NCBI GenBank assembly: GCA_964036275.1 | Contig: OZ038435.1 | Coordinates: 1,798,001-1,862,000 of the forward strand | Origin: Litoditis marina | Lineage: Eukaryota > Nematoda > Chromadorea > Rhabditida > Rhabditidae | DNA: 64,000 bases | Direction of reading: 5' to 3' | In this document: piece after piece, positions 12,201 through 25,724 of the stretch | How positions within the stretch are numbered: position 1 is the stretch's first letter | Layout of the letters: each line of letters opens with the position of its first letter | Notes under the pieces: model-generated | Database searches by the model: none | What the model was told of the DNA's origin: nothing | The model's input: only the letters and a program-made list of their open reading frames with translations | Position numbers and translations under genes: made by a program

Positions 12201-14910
12201 TCGGCGACTGTTCCCTTGCGGTACTAAGAGTAGATCCTCCACCCAAACAGTCGTTGCTTAACCCGCGTCTAGCTCGTGACTTGTATCACAGCGGGAAGCT
12301 TGAAGTAAACTCTGGACCTGCGGCTATTACCCCAGATCCGGCGTTCTAGTGTCGGCGACTGTTCCCTTGCGGTACTAAGAGTAGATCCTCCACCCAAACA
12401 CTCGTTGCTTAACCCGCGTCTAGCTCGTGACTTGCATCACAGCGGGAAGCTTGAAGTAAACTCTGGACCTGTGGCTATTACCCCAGATCCGGCGTTCTAG
12501 TGCCGGCGACTGTTCCCTTGCGGTACTAAGAGTAGATCCTCCACCCAAACACTCGTTGCTTAACCCGCGTCTAGCTCGTGACTTGTATCACAGCGGGAAG
12601 CTTGAAGTAAAATCTGGACCTGCGGCTATTACCCCAGATCCGGCGTTCTAGTGTCGGCGACTGTTCCCTTGCGGTACTAAGAGTAGATCCTCCACCCAAA
12701 CACTCGTTGCTTAACCCGCGTCTAGCTCGTGACTTGTATCACAGCGGGAAGCTTGAAGTAAACTCTGGACCTGCGGCTATTACCCCAGATCCGGCGTTCT
12801 AGTGTCGGCGACTGTTCCCTTGCGGTACTAAGAGTAGATCCTCCACCCAAACACTTGTTGCTTAACCCGCGTCTAGCTCGTGACTTGTATCACAGCGGGA
12901 AGCTTGAAGTAAACTCTGGACCTGCGGCTATTACCCCAGATCCGGCGTTCTAGTGTCGGCGACTGTTCCCTTGCGGTACTAAGAGTAGATCCTCCACCCA
13001 AACACTCGTTGCTTAACCCGCGTCTAGCTCGTGACTTGCATCACAGCGGGAAGCTTGAAGTAAACTCTGGACCTGTGGCTATTACCCCAGATCCGGCGTT
13101 CTAGTGCCGGCGACTGTTCCCTTGCGGTACTAAGAGTATATCCTCCACCCAAACACTCGTTGCTTAACCCGCGTCTAGCTCGTGACTTGCATCACAGCGG
13201 GAAGCTTGAAGTAAACTCTGGACCTGCGGCTATTACCCCAGATCCGGCGTTCTAGTGTCGGCGACTGTTCCCTTGCGGTACTAAGAGTAGATCCTCCACC
13301 CAAACACTCGTTGCTTAACCCGCGTCTAGCTCGTGACTTGTATCACAGCGGGAAGCTTGAAGTAAACTCTGGACCTGCGGCTATTACCCCAGATCCGGCG
13401 TTCTAGTGCCGGCGACTGTTTCCTTGCGGTACTAAGAGTAGATCCTCCACCTAAACACTCGTTGCTTAACCCGCGTCTAGCTCGTGACTTGTATCACAGC
13501 GGGAAGCTTGAAGTAAACTCTGGACCTGCGGCTATTACCCCAGATCCGGCGTTCTAGTGTCGGCGACTGTTCCCTTGCGGTACTAAGAGTAGATCCTCCA
13601 CCCAAACACTCGTTGCTTAACCCGCGTCTAGCTCGTGACTTGTATCACAGCGGGAAGCTTGAAGTAAACTCTGGACCTGCGGCTATTTTCCCAGATCCGG
13701 CGTTCTAGTGTCGGCGACTGTTCCCTTGCGGTACTAAGAGCAGATCCTCCACCCAAACACTCGTTGCTTAACCCGCGTCTAGCTCGTGACTTGTATCACA
13801 GCGGGAAGCTTGAAGTAAACTCTGGACCTGCGGCTATTACCCCAGATCCGGCGTTCTAGTGTCGGCGACTGTTCCCTTGCGGTACTAAGAGTATATCCTC
13901 CACCCAAACACTCGTTGCTTAACCCGCGTCTAGCTCGTGACTTGCACCACAGCGGGAAGCTTGAAGTAAACTCTGGACCTGCGGCCATTACCCCAGATCC
14001 GGCGTTCTAGTGTCGGCGACTGTTCCCTTGCGGTACTAAGAGTAGATTCTCCACCCAAACACTCGTTGCTTAACCCGCGTCTAGCTCGTGACTTGTATCA
14101 CAGCGGAAAGCTTGAAGTAAACTCTGGACCTGCGGCTATTACCCCAGATCCGGCGTTCTAGTGTCGGCGACTGTTCCCTTGCGGTACTAAGAGTAGATCC
14201 TCCACCCAAACACTCGTTGCTTAACCCGCGTCTAGCTCGTGACTTGTATCACAGCGGGAAGCTTGAAGTAAACCTTGGACCTGCGGCTATTACCCCAGAT
14301 CCGGCGTTCTAGTGTCGGCGACTGTTCCCTTGCGGTACTAAGAGTAGATCCTCCACCCAAACACTCGTTGCTTAACCCGCGTCTAGCTCGTGACTTGCAT
14401 CACAGCGGGAAGCTTGAAGTAAACTCTGGACCTGCGGCTATTACCCCAGATCCGGCGTTCTAGTGTCGGCGACTGTTCCCTTGCGGTACTAAGAGTATAT
14501 CCTCCACCCAAACACTCGTTGCTTAACCCGCGTCTAGCTCGTGACTTGTATCACAGCGGGAAGCTTGAAGTAAACCTTGGACCTGCGGCTATTACCCCAG
14601 ATCCGGCGTTCTAGTGTCGGCGACTGTTCCCTTGCGGTACTAAGAGTAGATCCTCCACCCAAACACTCGTTGCTTAACCCGCGTCTAGCTCGTGACTTGC
14701 ATCACAGCGGGAAGCTTGAATTAAACTCTGGACCTGCGGCTATTACCCCAGATCCGGCGTTCTAGTGTCGGCGACTGTTCCCTTGCGGTACTAAGAGTAT
14801 ATCCTCCACCCAAACACTCGTTGCTTAACCCGCGTCTAGCTCGTGACTTGCATCACAGCGGGAAGCTTGAAGTAAACTCTGGACCTGCGGCTATTACCCC
14901 AGATCCGGCG
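6294..14910 (+). repeat. 151-bp satellite array 1, about 57 units
   Basis: The unit (for example CAGATCCGGCGTTCTAGTGT through GGACCTGCGGCTATTACCC) repeats every 151 bp; three successive starts at 6451, 6602 and 6753 confirm the period. Units are very similar. Variants include TATATCC/TAGATCC, GCATCAC/GTATCAC, CACTCG/CAGTCG and GCGGC/GTGGC. The variant GACCTGTGGC occurs at 9601, 10507, 11111, 11564, 12470 and 13074 with spacings 906, 604, 453, 906 and 604, which reveals a 13-unit higher-order period of 1963 bp. One unit near 8786 has a 1-bp deletion. Short open frames in the array (LLNPRLARDLHHSGK...) are by-products; 151 is not a multiple of 3. Confidence 0.97.
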
Positions 14911-15723
14911 TATACCACGATATTGCATCGTTATTCACCTGTTCTTGCTCGCCTTATGGTACAGCAAAATATGAAGAACCCAGATATCGACGCGTGAATA
15001 GGCATATAAACACCAACCTCCGGAACACAGAAGACCTCCGGTAGCAGGTACAGTAGACCACGCCAGAAGGCCTGAGCAGCGGACCTTGCTAAAAAGGGAG
15101 AATACAAACCATTCATACTCTGTTCCAAGTATACTGATCAATCCTATAGAAATGAAATTGAGATGAAAACCAAAATGTAGTTTCGAAAAACTTCGTTAAC
15201 TGGTGAAAATACATGTATTTGAATAGGAAATCCAAGAAGTTCCCTCCAAATAGGACCCATCTTTCAAGTGGAAAAGCCTGACCGTAGGTCTATCAAGATA
15301 AAAACTATACAAAACCATAAACCAACCATGTGGGTGTATGTGCGAGGGACGGGTCTGGCCAAATGGCGGCTAGTCGGGAGCGAGAAGTACGGCGGTACGA
15401 CCAGGTCGGGACAACACGGGGCAGAGTTGCGACTGCAAACAGTAAAGAATAGAAAAATTGAAGAAAAGCTAGTGAGCCAGAGTACTTTATAAAGCTTTGT
15501 AATGTGTTTTGTAATGTGAAATATGCGCGATTAGAAAGAAAACCAAAATGAGTGAAGAGCTTTACGATTCAACATCACAGTCACAGGTCATAGCTGAATA
15601 AAACACATTAGAAAGACAGTATGAAAACGTGTTTGCCCAGTGCTTCAAATGTGGAATATTAGAAAGAAAAGAGATTCTAGTCGTACCGGTGTCAAACATG
15701 AGTAGGAGAAAGAAAACGAGATA

Positions 15724-15754
15724 AAGAAAGAGAGAGAGAGAGAGAGAGTGAGAG

Positions 15755-15793
<39 letters not shown>

Positions 15794-15820
15794 AAGAGAG
15801 AGAAGAGAGGAGCGGAGAGG
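15724..15820 (+). repeat. GA-rich microsatellite
   Basis: A run of GA dinucleotides with occasional GT or AA breaks. The same tract is longer in unit B (about 20,880-20,960) and much shorter in unit C (about 27,360-27,395). Confidence 0.9.
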
Positions 15821-16427
15821 AAAAAGAGGAGTTATAACGTTTGGTTATTTAGGGAATAAAATTAATCAAAGTAATGATGAAAATCAGAGTCAGTAAAAAT
15901 CAGTAAGAGTTCATTTCATTTATTTAGAAGTGCTCAGGAGAGAAAAGAGGTTTCTGTGTCGAATGAGGAATAAACCCATAGTTCCTTCGTACAACGACTT
16001 TTTGGCGCGCAATTTGTTGTTTGTTTGACCCCTTATCTATAGTTACCATTGGGAAAGTTGCGCAGACCGTGGGAACCAACAATTTGGGTGTACTCTGACT
16101 ATCAAAAGCGAATTGTAGCAGTTTAGGGCTATAATTAGTGTAAATCAAATTATACAACTACGAGAAAAACAGGTAGAGACACAAAGTCAGGTAGATCTTT
16201 TGGAAAAAGAATATGTGGGACAGTTATGTGTTCCCCTGTTTTGTTGTTGTTTATTGATAGATGATAGCATTTTTCCCGTTGGGGTAAGTTGCCTGACTGG
16301 AGTGGTGGGAAATACCCGATTCGCGTGTACTCGATAAGTCAAAAGGGTTCCAAACAACTTTGTTCAAACGTTGATAGAATAGCCAGAGAAATGAGACGTG
16401 AGTTATCGCCTATTTTCGATGCGAAAT

Positions 16428-19400
16428 ATTGAGAGACAGGGAAAGCTAAGTTCGGTAAAGAATCATTGTAAACTTAGAGAAATAAAGAACCACAGAGAGC
16501 AAGTTTTCCGATTTTCGCAGGATTGAGAATCAGTGAAAGCTAACTTCGGTAAAGAATCATGGTAAACTTCGAGAAATAAAGAACGACAGAGAGCAAGTTT
16601 TCCGATTTTCACAGGATTGAGAATCAGTGAAAGCTAACTTCGGTAAAGAATCATGGTAAACTTCGAGAAATAAAGAACGACAGAGAGCAAGTTTTCCGAT
16701 TTTCACAGGATTGAGAATCAGTGAAAGCTAACTTCGGTAAAGAATCATGGTAAACTTCGAGAAATAAAGAACGACAGAGAGCAAGTTTTCCGATTTTCAC
16801 AGGATTGAGAATCAGTGAAAGCTAACTTCGGTAAAGAATCATTGTAAACTTAGAGAAATAAAGAACCACAGAGAGCAAGTTTTTCGATTTTCACAGGATT
16901 GAGAATCAGTGAAAGCTAACTTCGGTAAAGAATCATGGTAAACTTCGAGAAATAAAGAACGACAGAGAGCAAGTTTTCCGATTTTCACAGAATTGAGAAT
17001 CAGTGAAAGCTAACTTCGGTAAAGAATCATTGTAAACTTAGAGAAATAAAGAACCACAGAGAGCAAGTTTTCCGATTTTCACAGGATTGAGAATCAGTGA
17101 AAGCTAACTTCGTTAAAGAATCATTGTAAACTTCGAGAAATAAAGAACCACAGAGAGCAAGTTTTCCGATTTTCACAGGATTGAGAATCAGTGAAAGCTA
17201 ACTTCGTTAAAGAATCATTGTAAACTTAGAGAAATAAAGAACCACAGAGAGCAAGTTTTCCGATTTTCACAGGATTGAGAATCAGTGAAAGCTAACTTCG
17301 GTAAAGAATCATGGTAAACTTCGAGAAATAAAGAACCACAGAGAGCAAGTTTTCCGATTTTCACAGGATTGAGAATCAGTGAAAGTTAACTTCGTTAAAG
17401 AATCATGGTAAACTTAGAGAAATAAAGAACCACAGAGAGCAAGTTTTCCGATTTTCACAGAATTGAGAATCAGTGAAAGCTAACTTCGGTAAAGAATCAT
17501 GGTAAACTTCGAGAAATAAAGAACGACAGAGAGCAAGTTTTCCGATTTTCACAGGATTGAGAATCAGTGAAAGCTAACTTCGGTAAAGAATCATGGTAAA
17601 CTTCGAGAAATAAAGAACGACAGAGAGCAAGTTTTCCGATTTTCACAGGATTGAGAATCAGTGAAAGCTAACTTCGGTAAAGAATCATTGTAAACTTAGA
17701 GAAATAAAGAACCACAGAGAGCAAGTTTTTCGATTTTCACAGGATTGAGAATCAGTGAAAGCTAACTTCGGTAAAGAATCATGGTAAACTTCGAGAAATA
17801 AAGAACGACAGAGAGCAAGTTTTCCGATTTTCACAGAATTGAGAATCAGTGAAAGCTAACTTCGGTAAAGAATCATTGTAAACTTAGAGAAATAAAGAAC
17901 CACAGAGAGCAAGTTTTCCGATTTTCACAGGATTGAGAATCAGTAAAAGCTAACTTCGTTAAAGAATCATTGTAAACTTCGAGAAATAAAGAACCACAGA
18001 GAGCAAGTTTTCCGATTTTCACAGGATTGAGAATCAGTGAAAGCTAACTTCGTTAAAGAATCATTGTAAACTTAGAGAAATAAAGAACCACAGAGAGCAA
18101 GTTTTCCGATTTTCACAGGATTGAGAATCAGTGAAAGCTAACTTCGGTAAAGAATCATGGTAAACTTCGAGAAATAAAGAACCACAGAGAGCAAGTTTTC
18201 CGATTTTCACAGGATTGAGAATCAGTGAAAGTTAACTTCGTTAAAGAATCATGGTAAACTTAGAGAAATAAAGAACCACAGAGAGCAAGTTTTCCGATTT
18301 TCACAGAATTGAGAATCAGTGAAAGCTAACTTCGGTAAAGAATCATGGTAAACTTCGAGAAATAAAGAACGACAGAGAGCAAGTTTTCCGATTTTCACAG
18401 GATTGAGAATCAGTGAAAGCTAACTTCGGTAAAGAATCATGGTAAACTTCGAGAAATAAAGAACGACAGAGAGCAAGTTTTCCGATTTTCACAGGATTGA
18501 GAATCAGTGAAAGCTAACTTCGGTAAAGAATCATTGTAAACTTAGAGAAATAAAGAACCACAGAGAGCAAGTTTTCCGATTTTCGCAGGATTGAGAATCA
18601 GTGAAAGCTAACTTCGGTAAAGAATCATGGTAAACTTCGAGAAATAAAGAACGACAGAGAGCAAGTTTTCCGATTTTCACAGGATTGAGAATCAGTGAAA
18701 GCTAACTTCGGTAAAGAATCATGGTAAACTTCGAGAAATAAAGAACGACAGAGAGCAAGTTTTCCGATTTTCACAGGATTGAGAATCAGTGAAAGCTAAC
18801 TTCGGTAAAGAATCATGGTAAACTTCGAGAAATAAAGAACGACAGAGAGCAAGTTTTCCGATTTTCACAGGATTGAGAATCAGTGAAAGCTAACTTCGGT
18901 AAAGAATCATTGTAAACTTAGAGAAATAAAGAACCACAGAGAGCAAGTTTTTCGATTTTCACAGGATTGAGAATCAGTGAAAGCTAACTTCGGTAAAGAA
19001 TCATGGTAAACTTCGAGAAATAAAGAACGACAGAGAGCAAGTTTTCCGATTTTCACAGAATTGAGAATCAGTGAAAGCTAACTTCGGTAAATAATCATTG
19101 TAAACTTAGAGAAATAAAGAACCACAGAGAGCAAGTTTTCCGATTTTCACAGGATTGAGAATCAGTGAAAGCTAACTTCGTTAAAGAATCATTGTAAACT
19201 TCGAGAAATAAAGAACCACAGAGAGCAAGTTTTCCGATTTTCACAGGATTGAGAATCAGTGAAAGCTAACTTCGTTAAAGAATCATTGTAAACTTAGAGA
19301 AATAAAGAACCACAGAGAGCAAGTTTTCCGATTTTCACAGGATTGAGAATCAGTGAAAGCTAACTTCGGTAAAGAATCATGGTAAACTTCGAGAAATAAA

Positions 19401-19905
19401 GAACCACAGAGAGCAAGTTTTCCGATTTTCACAGGATTGAGAATCAGTGAAAGCTAACTTCGTTAAAGAATCATGGTAAACTTAGAGAAATAAAGAACCA
19501 CAGAGTGCAAGTTTTCCGATTTTCACAGAATTGAGAATCAGTGAAAGCTAACTTCGGTAAAGAATCATGGTAAACTTAGAGAAATAAAGAACCACAGAGA
19601 GCAAGTTTTCCGATTTTCACAGAATTGAGAATCAGTGAAAGCTAACTTCGTTAAAGAATCATTGTAAACTTAGAGAAATAAAGAACCACAGAGAGCAAGT
19701 TTTCCGATTTTCACAGGATTGAGAATCAGTGAAAGCTAACTTCGTTAAAGAATCATGGTAAACTTCGAGAAATAAAGAACCACAGAGAGCAAGTTTTCCG
19801 ATTTTCACAGAATTGAGAATCAGTGAAAGCTAACTTCGTTAAAGAATCATTGTAAACTTAGAGAAATAAAGAACCACAGAGAGCAAGTTTTCCGATTTTC
19901 GCAGG
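16428..19905 (+). repeat. 94-bp satellite array, 37 units
   Basis: Unit starts ATTGAGAATCAGTGAAAGC and ends GATTTTCACAGG. Starts at 16,521, 16,615 and 16,709 fix the period at 94. The whole array is 3478 bp, exactly 37 units, without net indels. The variant GAAAGTTAACTTCG at 17,381 and 18,227 is 846 bp apart (nine units), giving a higher-order period. Other alternations are CTTCGAG/CTTAGAG and GAACGAC/GAACCAC. The sequence occurs as a single unit at 28,010-28,103 in unit C. Confidence 0.97.
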
Positions 19906-20210
19906 TTCTCAGCTCAAATTGTTTTGTAAAAATCAAAAAGAAGTATATAGCTGAAGTAGTTTACAGCTGGAAAAAAACAATATCAATTTAAAACTGTGGT
20001 GAAAAGCATCACGGTGGTTTTCGTTTTCGCTGTGTGAGTATCCACATTTAGAAAACAGTATTTGTGAAGAAAACGATAGCTGACTTCAATTAATCTTTCG
20101 TCATGATTAGAAATATGTTAACTGAGCAGGATCGTTATGAAAAATTCCGAAATACTATGCATTAAATGTTACAAAAAGAATGCATATACAATGATCACAA
20201 TCGTTACTGT

Positions 20211-20887
20211 CACGCCAGAAGGCCTGAGCAGCGTACCTTGCTAAAAAGGGAGAATACAAACCATTCATACTCGGTTCCAAGTGTAGTGATCAATCCTATA
20301 GAAATGAAATTGGGATAAAAACCAAAATGGTAGGTTCGAAAAACTTCATTAACTGGTGAAAAGACGTGTGTTTGAATAGGAAATCCAAGAAATTCACTCC
20401 AAATAGAACCCAATTTTCAAGTTGAAAAGCATGACCGTAGGTCTATCAAGACAAAAGCTATACAAAACCATAAACCAACCATGTGGGTGTATGTGCGAGG
20501 GACGGGTCTGGCCAAATGGCGGCTAGTCGGGAGAGAGAAGTACGGCGGTACGGCCAGGTCGGGACAACCGGGGCAGAGTTGCGGCTGCAAGCAGTGAAGA
20601 ATAGAAAAATTGAAGAAAAGCTAGTGAGTCAGAGTATGTTATAAGGCTTTGTAATGTGTTTTATAATGTGAAATATGCGCAATTAGAAAGAAAACCAAAA
20701 TGAGTGAAGAGCTTCACGATTCAACATCACAGTCACAGGTCACAGCTGAATAAAACACATTAGAAAGACAGTATGAAAACGTGTTTGCCCAGTGTTCAAA
20801 TGTGGAATATTAGAAAGAAAAGAGATTCTAGTCGTACCGGTGTCAAACACGAGTAGGAGAAAGAGAACGAGAAAGAGAACGAGAAAG

Positions 20888-20960
<73 letters not shown>

Positions 20961-21094
20961 AGGAGCGGAGAGGAAAAGAGGAGTGATAACGTTTGGATAT
21001 TTAGGGAAGATAATTGATGAAAGTATGAATGATAGAAATCAGAGTCAGTAAAAATCAGTAAGAGTTCATTTCATTTATTTAGAAGTGCTCAGGA
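20211..21094 (+). repeat. Macro-repeat unit B, leading part
   Basis: 884 bp beginning CACGCCAGAAGGCCTGAGCAG, homologous to 15,061-15,942 and to 26,702-27,530. It includes a long GA tract (about 20,880-20,960). The match stops at AGAAGTGCTCAGGAG, precisely where the 156-bp satellite starts; A and C continue there with AGAAAAGAGG/AGAAAAGATG. Confidence 0.85.
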
Positions 21095-24000
21095 GCCATG
21101 ATAAAGTTAGCATGTGTACTGTAGGAGGCTTAGTAGAAAAGATGTGGACTATATTCATTTGCAAAATTGATCGTATATGCTCACATTAATCCCAAATTAT
21201 CAGTTAGGGGAATCAAAATCAAATGAAATTAGAATTTGGATTCGTAAAGTGCCATGGTAAAGTTAGCATGTATACTGTAGGAGCCTTAGTAGAAAAGATG
21301 TGGACTATATTCATTTGCAAAATTGATCGTATATGCTCACACTAATCCCAAATTATCAGTTGGGGGAATCAAAATCAAAGGGAAATAGAATTTGGATCCA
21401 TAAAGAGCCATGGTAAAGTTAGCATGTGTACTGTAGGAGGCTTAGTAGAAAAGATGTGGACTATATTCATTTGCAAAATTGATCGTATATGCTCACACTA
21501 ATCCCAAATTATCAGTTAGGGGAATCAAAATCAAAGGAAATTAGAATTTGGATCCGTAAAGAGCCATGGTGAAGTTAGTATGTGTACTGTAGGAGGCTTA
21601 GTATGAAATATGTGGACTATACTCATTTGCAAAATTGATCGTATATGCTCATACTAATCCCAAATTATCAGTTAGGGGAATCAAAATCAAAGGGAAATAG
21701 AATTTGGATCCATAAAGAGCCATGGTAAAGTTAGCATGTGTACTGTAGGAGGCTTAGTAGAAAAGATGTGGACTATATTCATTTGCAAAATTGATCGTAT
21801 ATGCTCACACTAATCCCAAGTTATCAGTTAGGGGAATCAAAATCAAAGGGAAATAGAATTTGGATCCATAAAGAGCCATGGTAAAGTCAGCATGTGTACT
21901 GTAGTAGGCTTAGTAGAGAAGATGTGGACTATATTCATTTGCAAAATTGATCGTATATGCTCACACTAATCCCAAATTATCAGTTAGGGAAATCAAAATC
22001 AAAGGGAAATAGAATTTGGATCCATAAAGAGCCACGGTAAAGTTAGCATGTGTACTGTACGAGGCTCAGTAGAAAAGATTTGGACTATATTCATTTGCAA
22101 AATTGATCGTATATGCTCACATTAATCCCAAATTATCAGTTAGGGGAATCAAAATCAAAGGAAATTAGAATTTGGATTCGTAAAGTGCCATGGAAAAGTT
22201 AGCATGTGTACTGTAGGAGGCTTAGTAGAAAAGTTTTGAACTGTATTCATTTGCAAAATTGATCGTATATACTCATACTACCCCCAAATTATCAAGTAGG
22301 AAAATCAAAATCAAAGGAAATTAGAATTTGGATTCGTAAAGTGCCATGGTAAAGTTAGCATGTGTACTGTAGGAGGCTTAGTAGAAAAGATGTGGACTAT
22401 ATTCATTTGCAAAATTGATCGTATATACTCATACTACCCCCAAATTATCAGTTAGGGAAATCAAAATCAAAGGAAATTAGAATTTGGATTCGTAAAGTGC
22501 CATGGTAAAGTTAGCATGTGTACTGTAGGAGGCTTAGTAGAAAAGATGTGGACTATATTCATTTGCAAAATTGATCGTATATGCTCAAATCCCAAATTAC
22601 CAGTTAGGGAAATCAAAATCAAAGGAAATTAGAATTTGGATTCGTAAAGTGCCATGGTAAAGTTAGCATGTGTACTGTAGGAGGCTTAGTAGAAAAGATG
22701 TGGACTATATTCATTTGCAAAATTGATCGTATATGCTCACACTAATCCCAAATTATCAGTTAGGGGAATCAAAATCAAAGGAAATTAGAATTTGGATCCG
22801 TAAAGAGCCATGGTAAAGTTAGTATGTGTACTGTAGGAGGCTTAGTATGAAATATGTGGACTATACTCATTTGCAAAATTGATCGTATATGCTCATACTA
22901 ATCCCAAATTATCAGTTAGGGGAATCAAAATCAAAGGGAAATAGAATTTGGATCCATAAAGAGCCATGGTAAAGTTAGCATGTGTACTGTAGGAGGCTTA
23001 GTAGAAAAGATGTGGACTATATTCATTTGCAAAATTGATCGTATATGCTCACACTAATCCCAAGTTATCAGTTAGGGGAATCAAAATCAAAGGGAAATAG
23101 AATCTGGATCCATAAAGAGCCATGGTAAAGTTAGCATGTGTACTGTAGGAGGCTTAGTAGAGAAGATGTGAACTATATTCATTTGCAAAATTGATCGTAT
23201 ATGCTCACACTAATCCCAAATTATCAGTTAGGGAAATCAAAATCAAAGGGAAATAGAATTTGGATCCATAAAGAGCCATGGTAAAGTTAGCATGTGTACT
23301 GTACGAGGCTCAGTAGAAAAGATTTGGACTATATTCATTTGCAAAATTGATCGTATATGCTCACACTAATCCCAAATTATCAGTTAGGGGAATCAAAATC
23401 AAAGGAAATTAGAATTTGGATCCGTAAAGAGCCATGGTGAAGTTAGTATGTGTACTGTAGGAGGCTTAGTATGAAATATGTGGACTATACTCATTTGCAA
23501 AATTGATCGTATATGCTCATACTAATCCCAAATTATCAGTTAGGGGAATCAAAATCAAAGGGAAATAGAATTTGGATCCATAAAGAGCCATGGTAAAGTT
23601 AGCATGTGTACTGTAGGAGGCTTAGTAGAAAAGATGTGGACTATACTCATTTGCAAAATTGATCGTATATGCTCACACTAATCCCAAGTTATCAGTTAGG
23701 GGAATCAAAATCAAAGGGAAATAGAATTTGGATCCATAAAGAGCCATGGTAAAGTCAGCATGTGTACTGTAGTAGGCTTAGTAGAGAAGATGTGGACTAT
23801 ATTCATTTGCAAAATTGATCGTATATGCTCACACTAATCCCAAATTATCAGTTAGGGAAATCAAAATCAAAGGGAAATAGAATTTGGATCCATAAAGAGC
23901 CATGGTAAAGTTAGCATGTGTACTGTACGAGGCTCAGTAGAAAAGATTTGGACTATATTCATTTGCAAAATTGATCGTATATGCTCACATTAATCCCAAA

Positions 24001-25105
24001 TTATCAGTTAGGGGAATCAAAATCAAAGGAAATTAGAATTTGGATTCGTAAAGTGCCATGGTAAAGTTAGCATGTGTACTGTAAGAGGCTTAGTAGAAAA
24101 GTTTTGAACTGTATTCATTTGCAAAATTGATCGTATATACTCATTCTACCCCCAAATTATCAAGTAGGAAAATCAAAATCAAAGGAAATTAGAATTTGGA
24201 TTCGTAAAGTGCCATGGTAAAGTTAGCATGTGTACTGTAGGAGGCTTAGTAGAAAAGATGTGGACTGTATTCATTTGCAAAATTGATCGTATATACTCAT
24301 ACTACCCCCAAATTATCAAGTAGGAAAATCAAAATCAAAGGAAATTAGAATTTGGATTCGTAAAGTGCCATGGTAAAGTTAGCATGTGTACTGTAGGAGG
24401 CTTAGTAGAAAAGATGTGGACTATATTCATTTGCAAAATTGATCGTATATACTCATACTACCCCCAAATTATCAGTTAGGGAAATCAAAATCAAAGGAAA
24501 TTAGAATTTGGATCCGTAAAGAGCCATGGTAATATTAGCAAGTGTACTGTAGGAGGTTTGGTAGAAAAGATGTGGACTATATTCATTTGCAGAGTTGATC
24601 GTATATGCTCAAATCCCAAATTACCAGTTAGGGAAATCAAAATCAAAGGAAATTAGAATTTGGATTCGTAAAGTGCCATGGTAAAGTTAGCATGTGTACT
24701 ATAGGAGGTTTGGTAGAAAAGCTGTGGACTATATTCATTTGCAAAATTGATCGTATATGCTCACACTAATCCCAAATTATCAGTTAGGGGAATCAAAATC
24801 AAAGGAAATTAGAATTTGGATCCGTAAAGAGCCATGGTAAAGTTAGTATGTGTACTGTAGGAGGCTTAGTATGAAATATGTGGACTATACTCATTTGCAA
24901 AATTGATCGTATATGCTCATACTAATCCCAAATTATCAGTTAGGGGAATCAAAATCAAAGGGAAATAGAATTTGGATCCATAAAGAGCCATGGTAAAGTT
25001 AGCATGTGTATTGTAGGAGGCTTAGTAGAAAAGATGTGGACTATATTCATTTGCAAAATTGATCGTATATGCTCACACTAATCCCAAGTTATCAGTTTAG
25101 GGAAT
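21095..25105 (+). repeat. 156-bp satellite array, about 26 units
   Basis: Unit GCCATGGTAAAGTTAGCATG ... TTTGGATCCATAAAGA; starts at 21,095, 21,251, 21,407 and 21,563 give period 156. A few units carry small deletions, for example near 22,585. The variant TAGTATGAAATATG recurs at about 21,600, 22,845, 23,469 and 24,869, so multi-unit blocks have been copied. No copy of this sequence was seen elsewhere in the window. Confidence 0.97.
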
Positions 25106-25145
25106 TTATGTTTGAAAAATTAAAAAAAGTTAAGTTTACCACTAT

Positions 25146-25345
25146 AGAATAGAATAGAATAGATTTATTCGCGATTTAACACGTGACATCCACATAGTAT
25201 GGGGCACTCCAAATGCTTAAATGGAGGGGAAAATTGAGAAGAAAAATGGTATGGTTTGGTTACCGTGTTACGCGCACATAATACTACATGCAATTGAGCA
25301 GCGCTGGACAACGGTGATTGTACCAAATAATTTGTGGGACAGTAG
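25146..25345 (-). mobile_element. 3' end of a retroelement-like repeat, inverted copy
   Basis: Read on the minus strand it ends AATCGCGAATAAATCTATTC with a (TTCTA)n tail. It matches 28,766-28,958 in opposite orientation with moderate divergence. The tail form is typical of nematode non-LTR elements or short retroelements. No reverse transcriptase is present, so the piece is 5'-truncated or non-autonomous. Confidence 0.55.
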
Positions 25346-25724
25346 TTACTTCGAAAAAGCCCATTACTAAGTTACTATACCCTTTTCCCGTCATTTTATT
25401 CTTCCGTACATCTCTCCCATTGCAGTTGTACCGCATCTAACAAAGTGGAAAACCACGGGTTGCAATTCTGTTTTGTTCTGTTTTAAGAGAAGTATTAACC
25501 GAACACAACCTCAGACTACAATCAAGAAAAAGAGAAAGAACGTGTTGTCCGTTTTTGACCTCAACGGCTGCTGCACCAACCGAAGGGTGAAATCAGGTAA
25601 TCAGGTGAAGGAAAGACTGACAGTGAGCCGTACAACACATGCGTATCAAACTGTTCAGCGTCTAACAGGTAGAACCGTAAATAGATCAAAGAATCGATAT
25701 TCACCTGGTATACATTGGCCCTAA
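25346..25724. other. Between repeat tail and gene fragment
   Basis: An 83-codon plus-strand open frame (25,473-25,724, basic, NGCCTNRRVKSG) has no start context or recognised domain. No other structure seen. Confidence 0.35.

Larger units (their letters stand above)
14911..20210 (+). repeat. Macro-repeat unit A (with entry flank)
   Basis: The 151-bp array ends abruptly at CCGGCG and is followed by TATACCACGATATTGCATCG, the same junction as at 45,753. From CACGCCAGAAGGCCTGAGCAG (15,061) begins a unit that matches B (from 20,211) and C (from 26,702). It contains a GA-rich tract, a conserved middle and the 94-bp satellite, and ends at about 20,210 where the next CACGCCAGAAGG starts. No recognisable protein. 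A minus-strand open frame at 15,924-16,157 is nearly identical in C (27,506-27,739), but identity alone explains that. Confidence 0.8.

Noticed and set aside
6264..14765. Open frames of 62-65 codons in the 151-bp satellite (DLHHSGKLEVNSGPAAITP type)
   Set aside because: They follow from the repeat and shift frame each unit because 151 is not divisible by three. No start context or splice support.
14911..21094. Reading A-B as an LTR retrotransposon with B as the 3' LTR
   Set aside because: The direct repeats are about 0.9 kb, but no primer-binding site, polypurine tract, TG..CA ends or pol frame were found. Macro-tandem units explain the data better.
6294..25105. CRISPR-like direct repeats
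   Set aside because: The arrays are contiguous tandem monomers without unique spacers, and the gene structure is eukaryotic.
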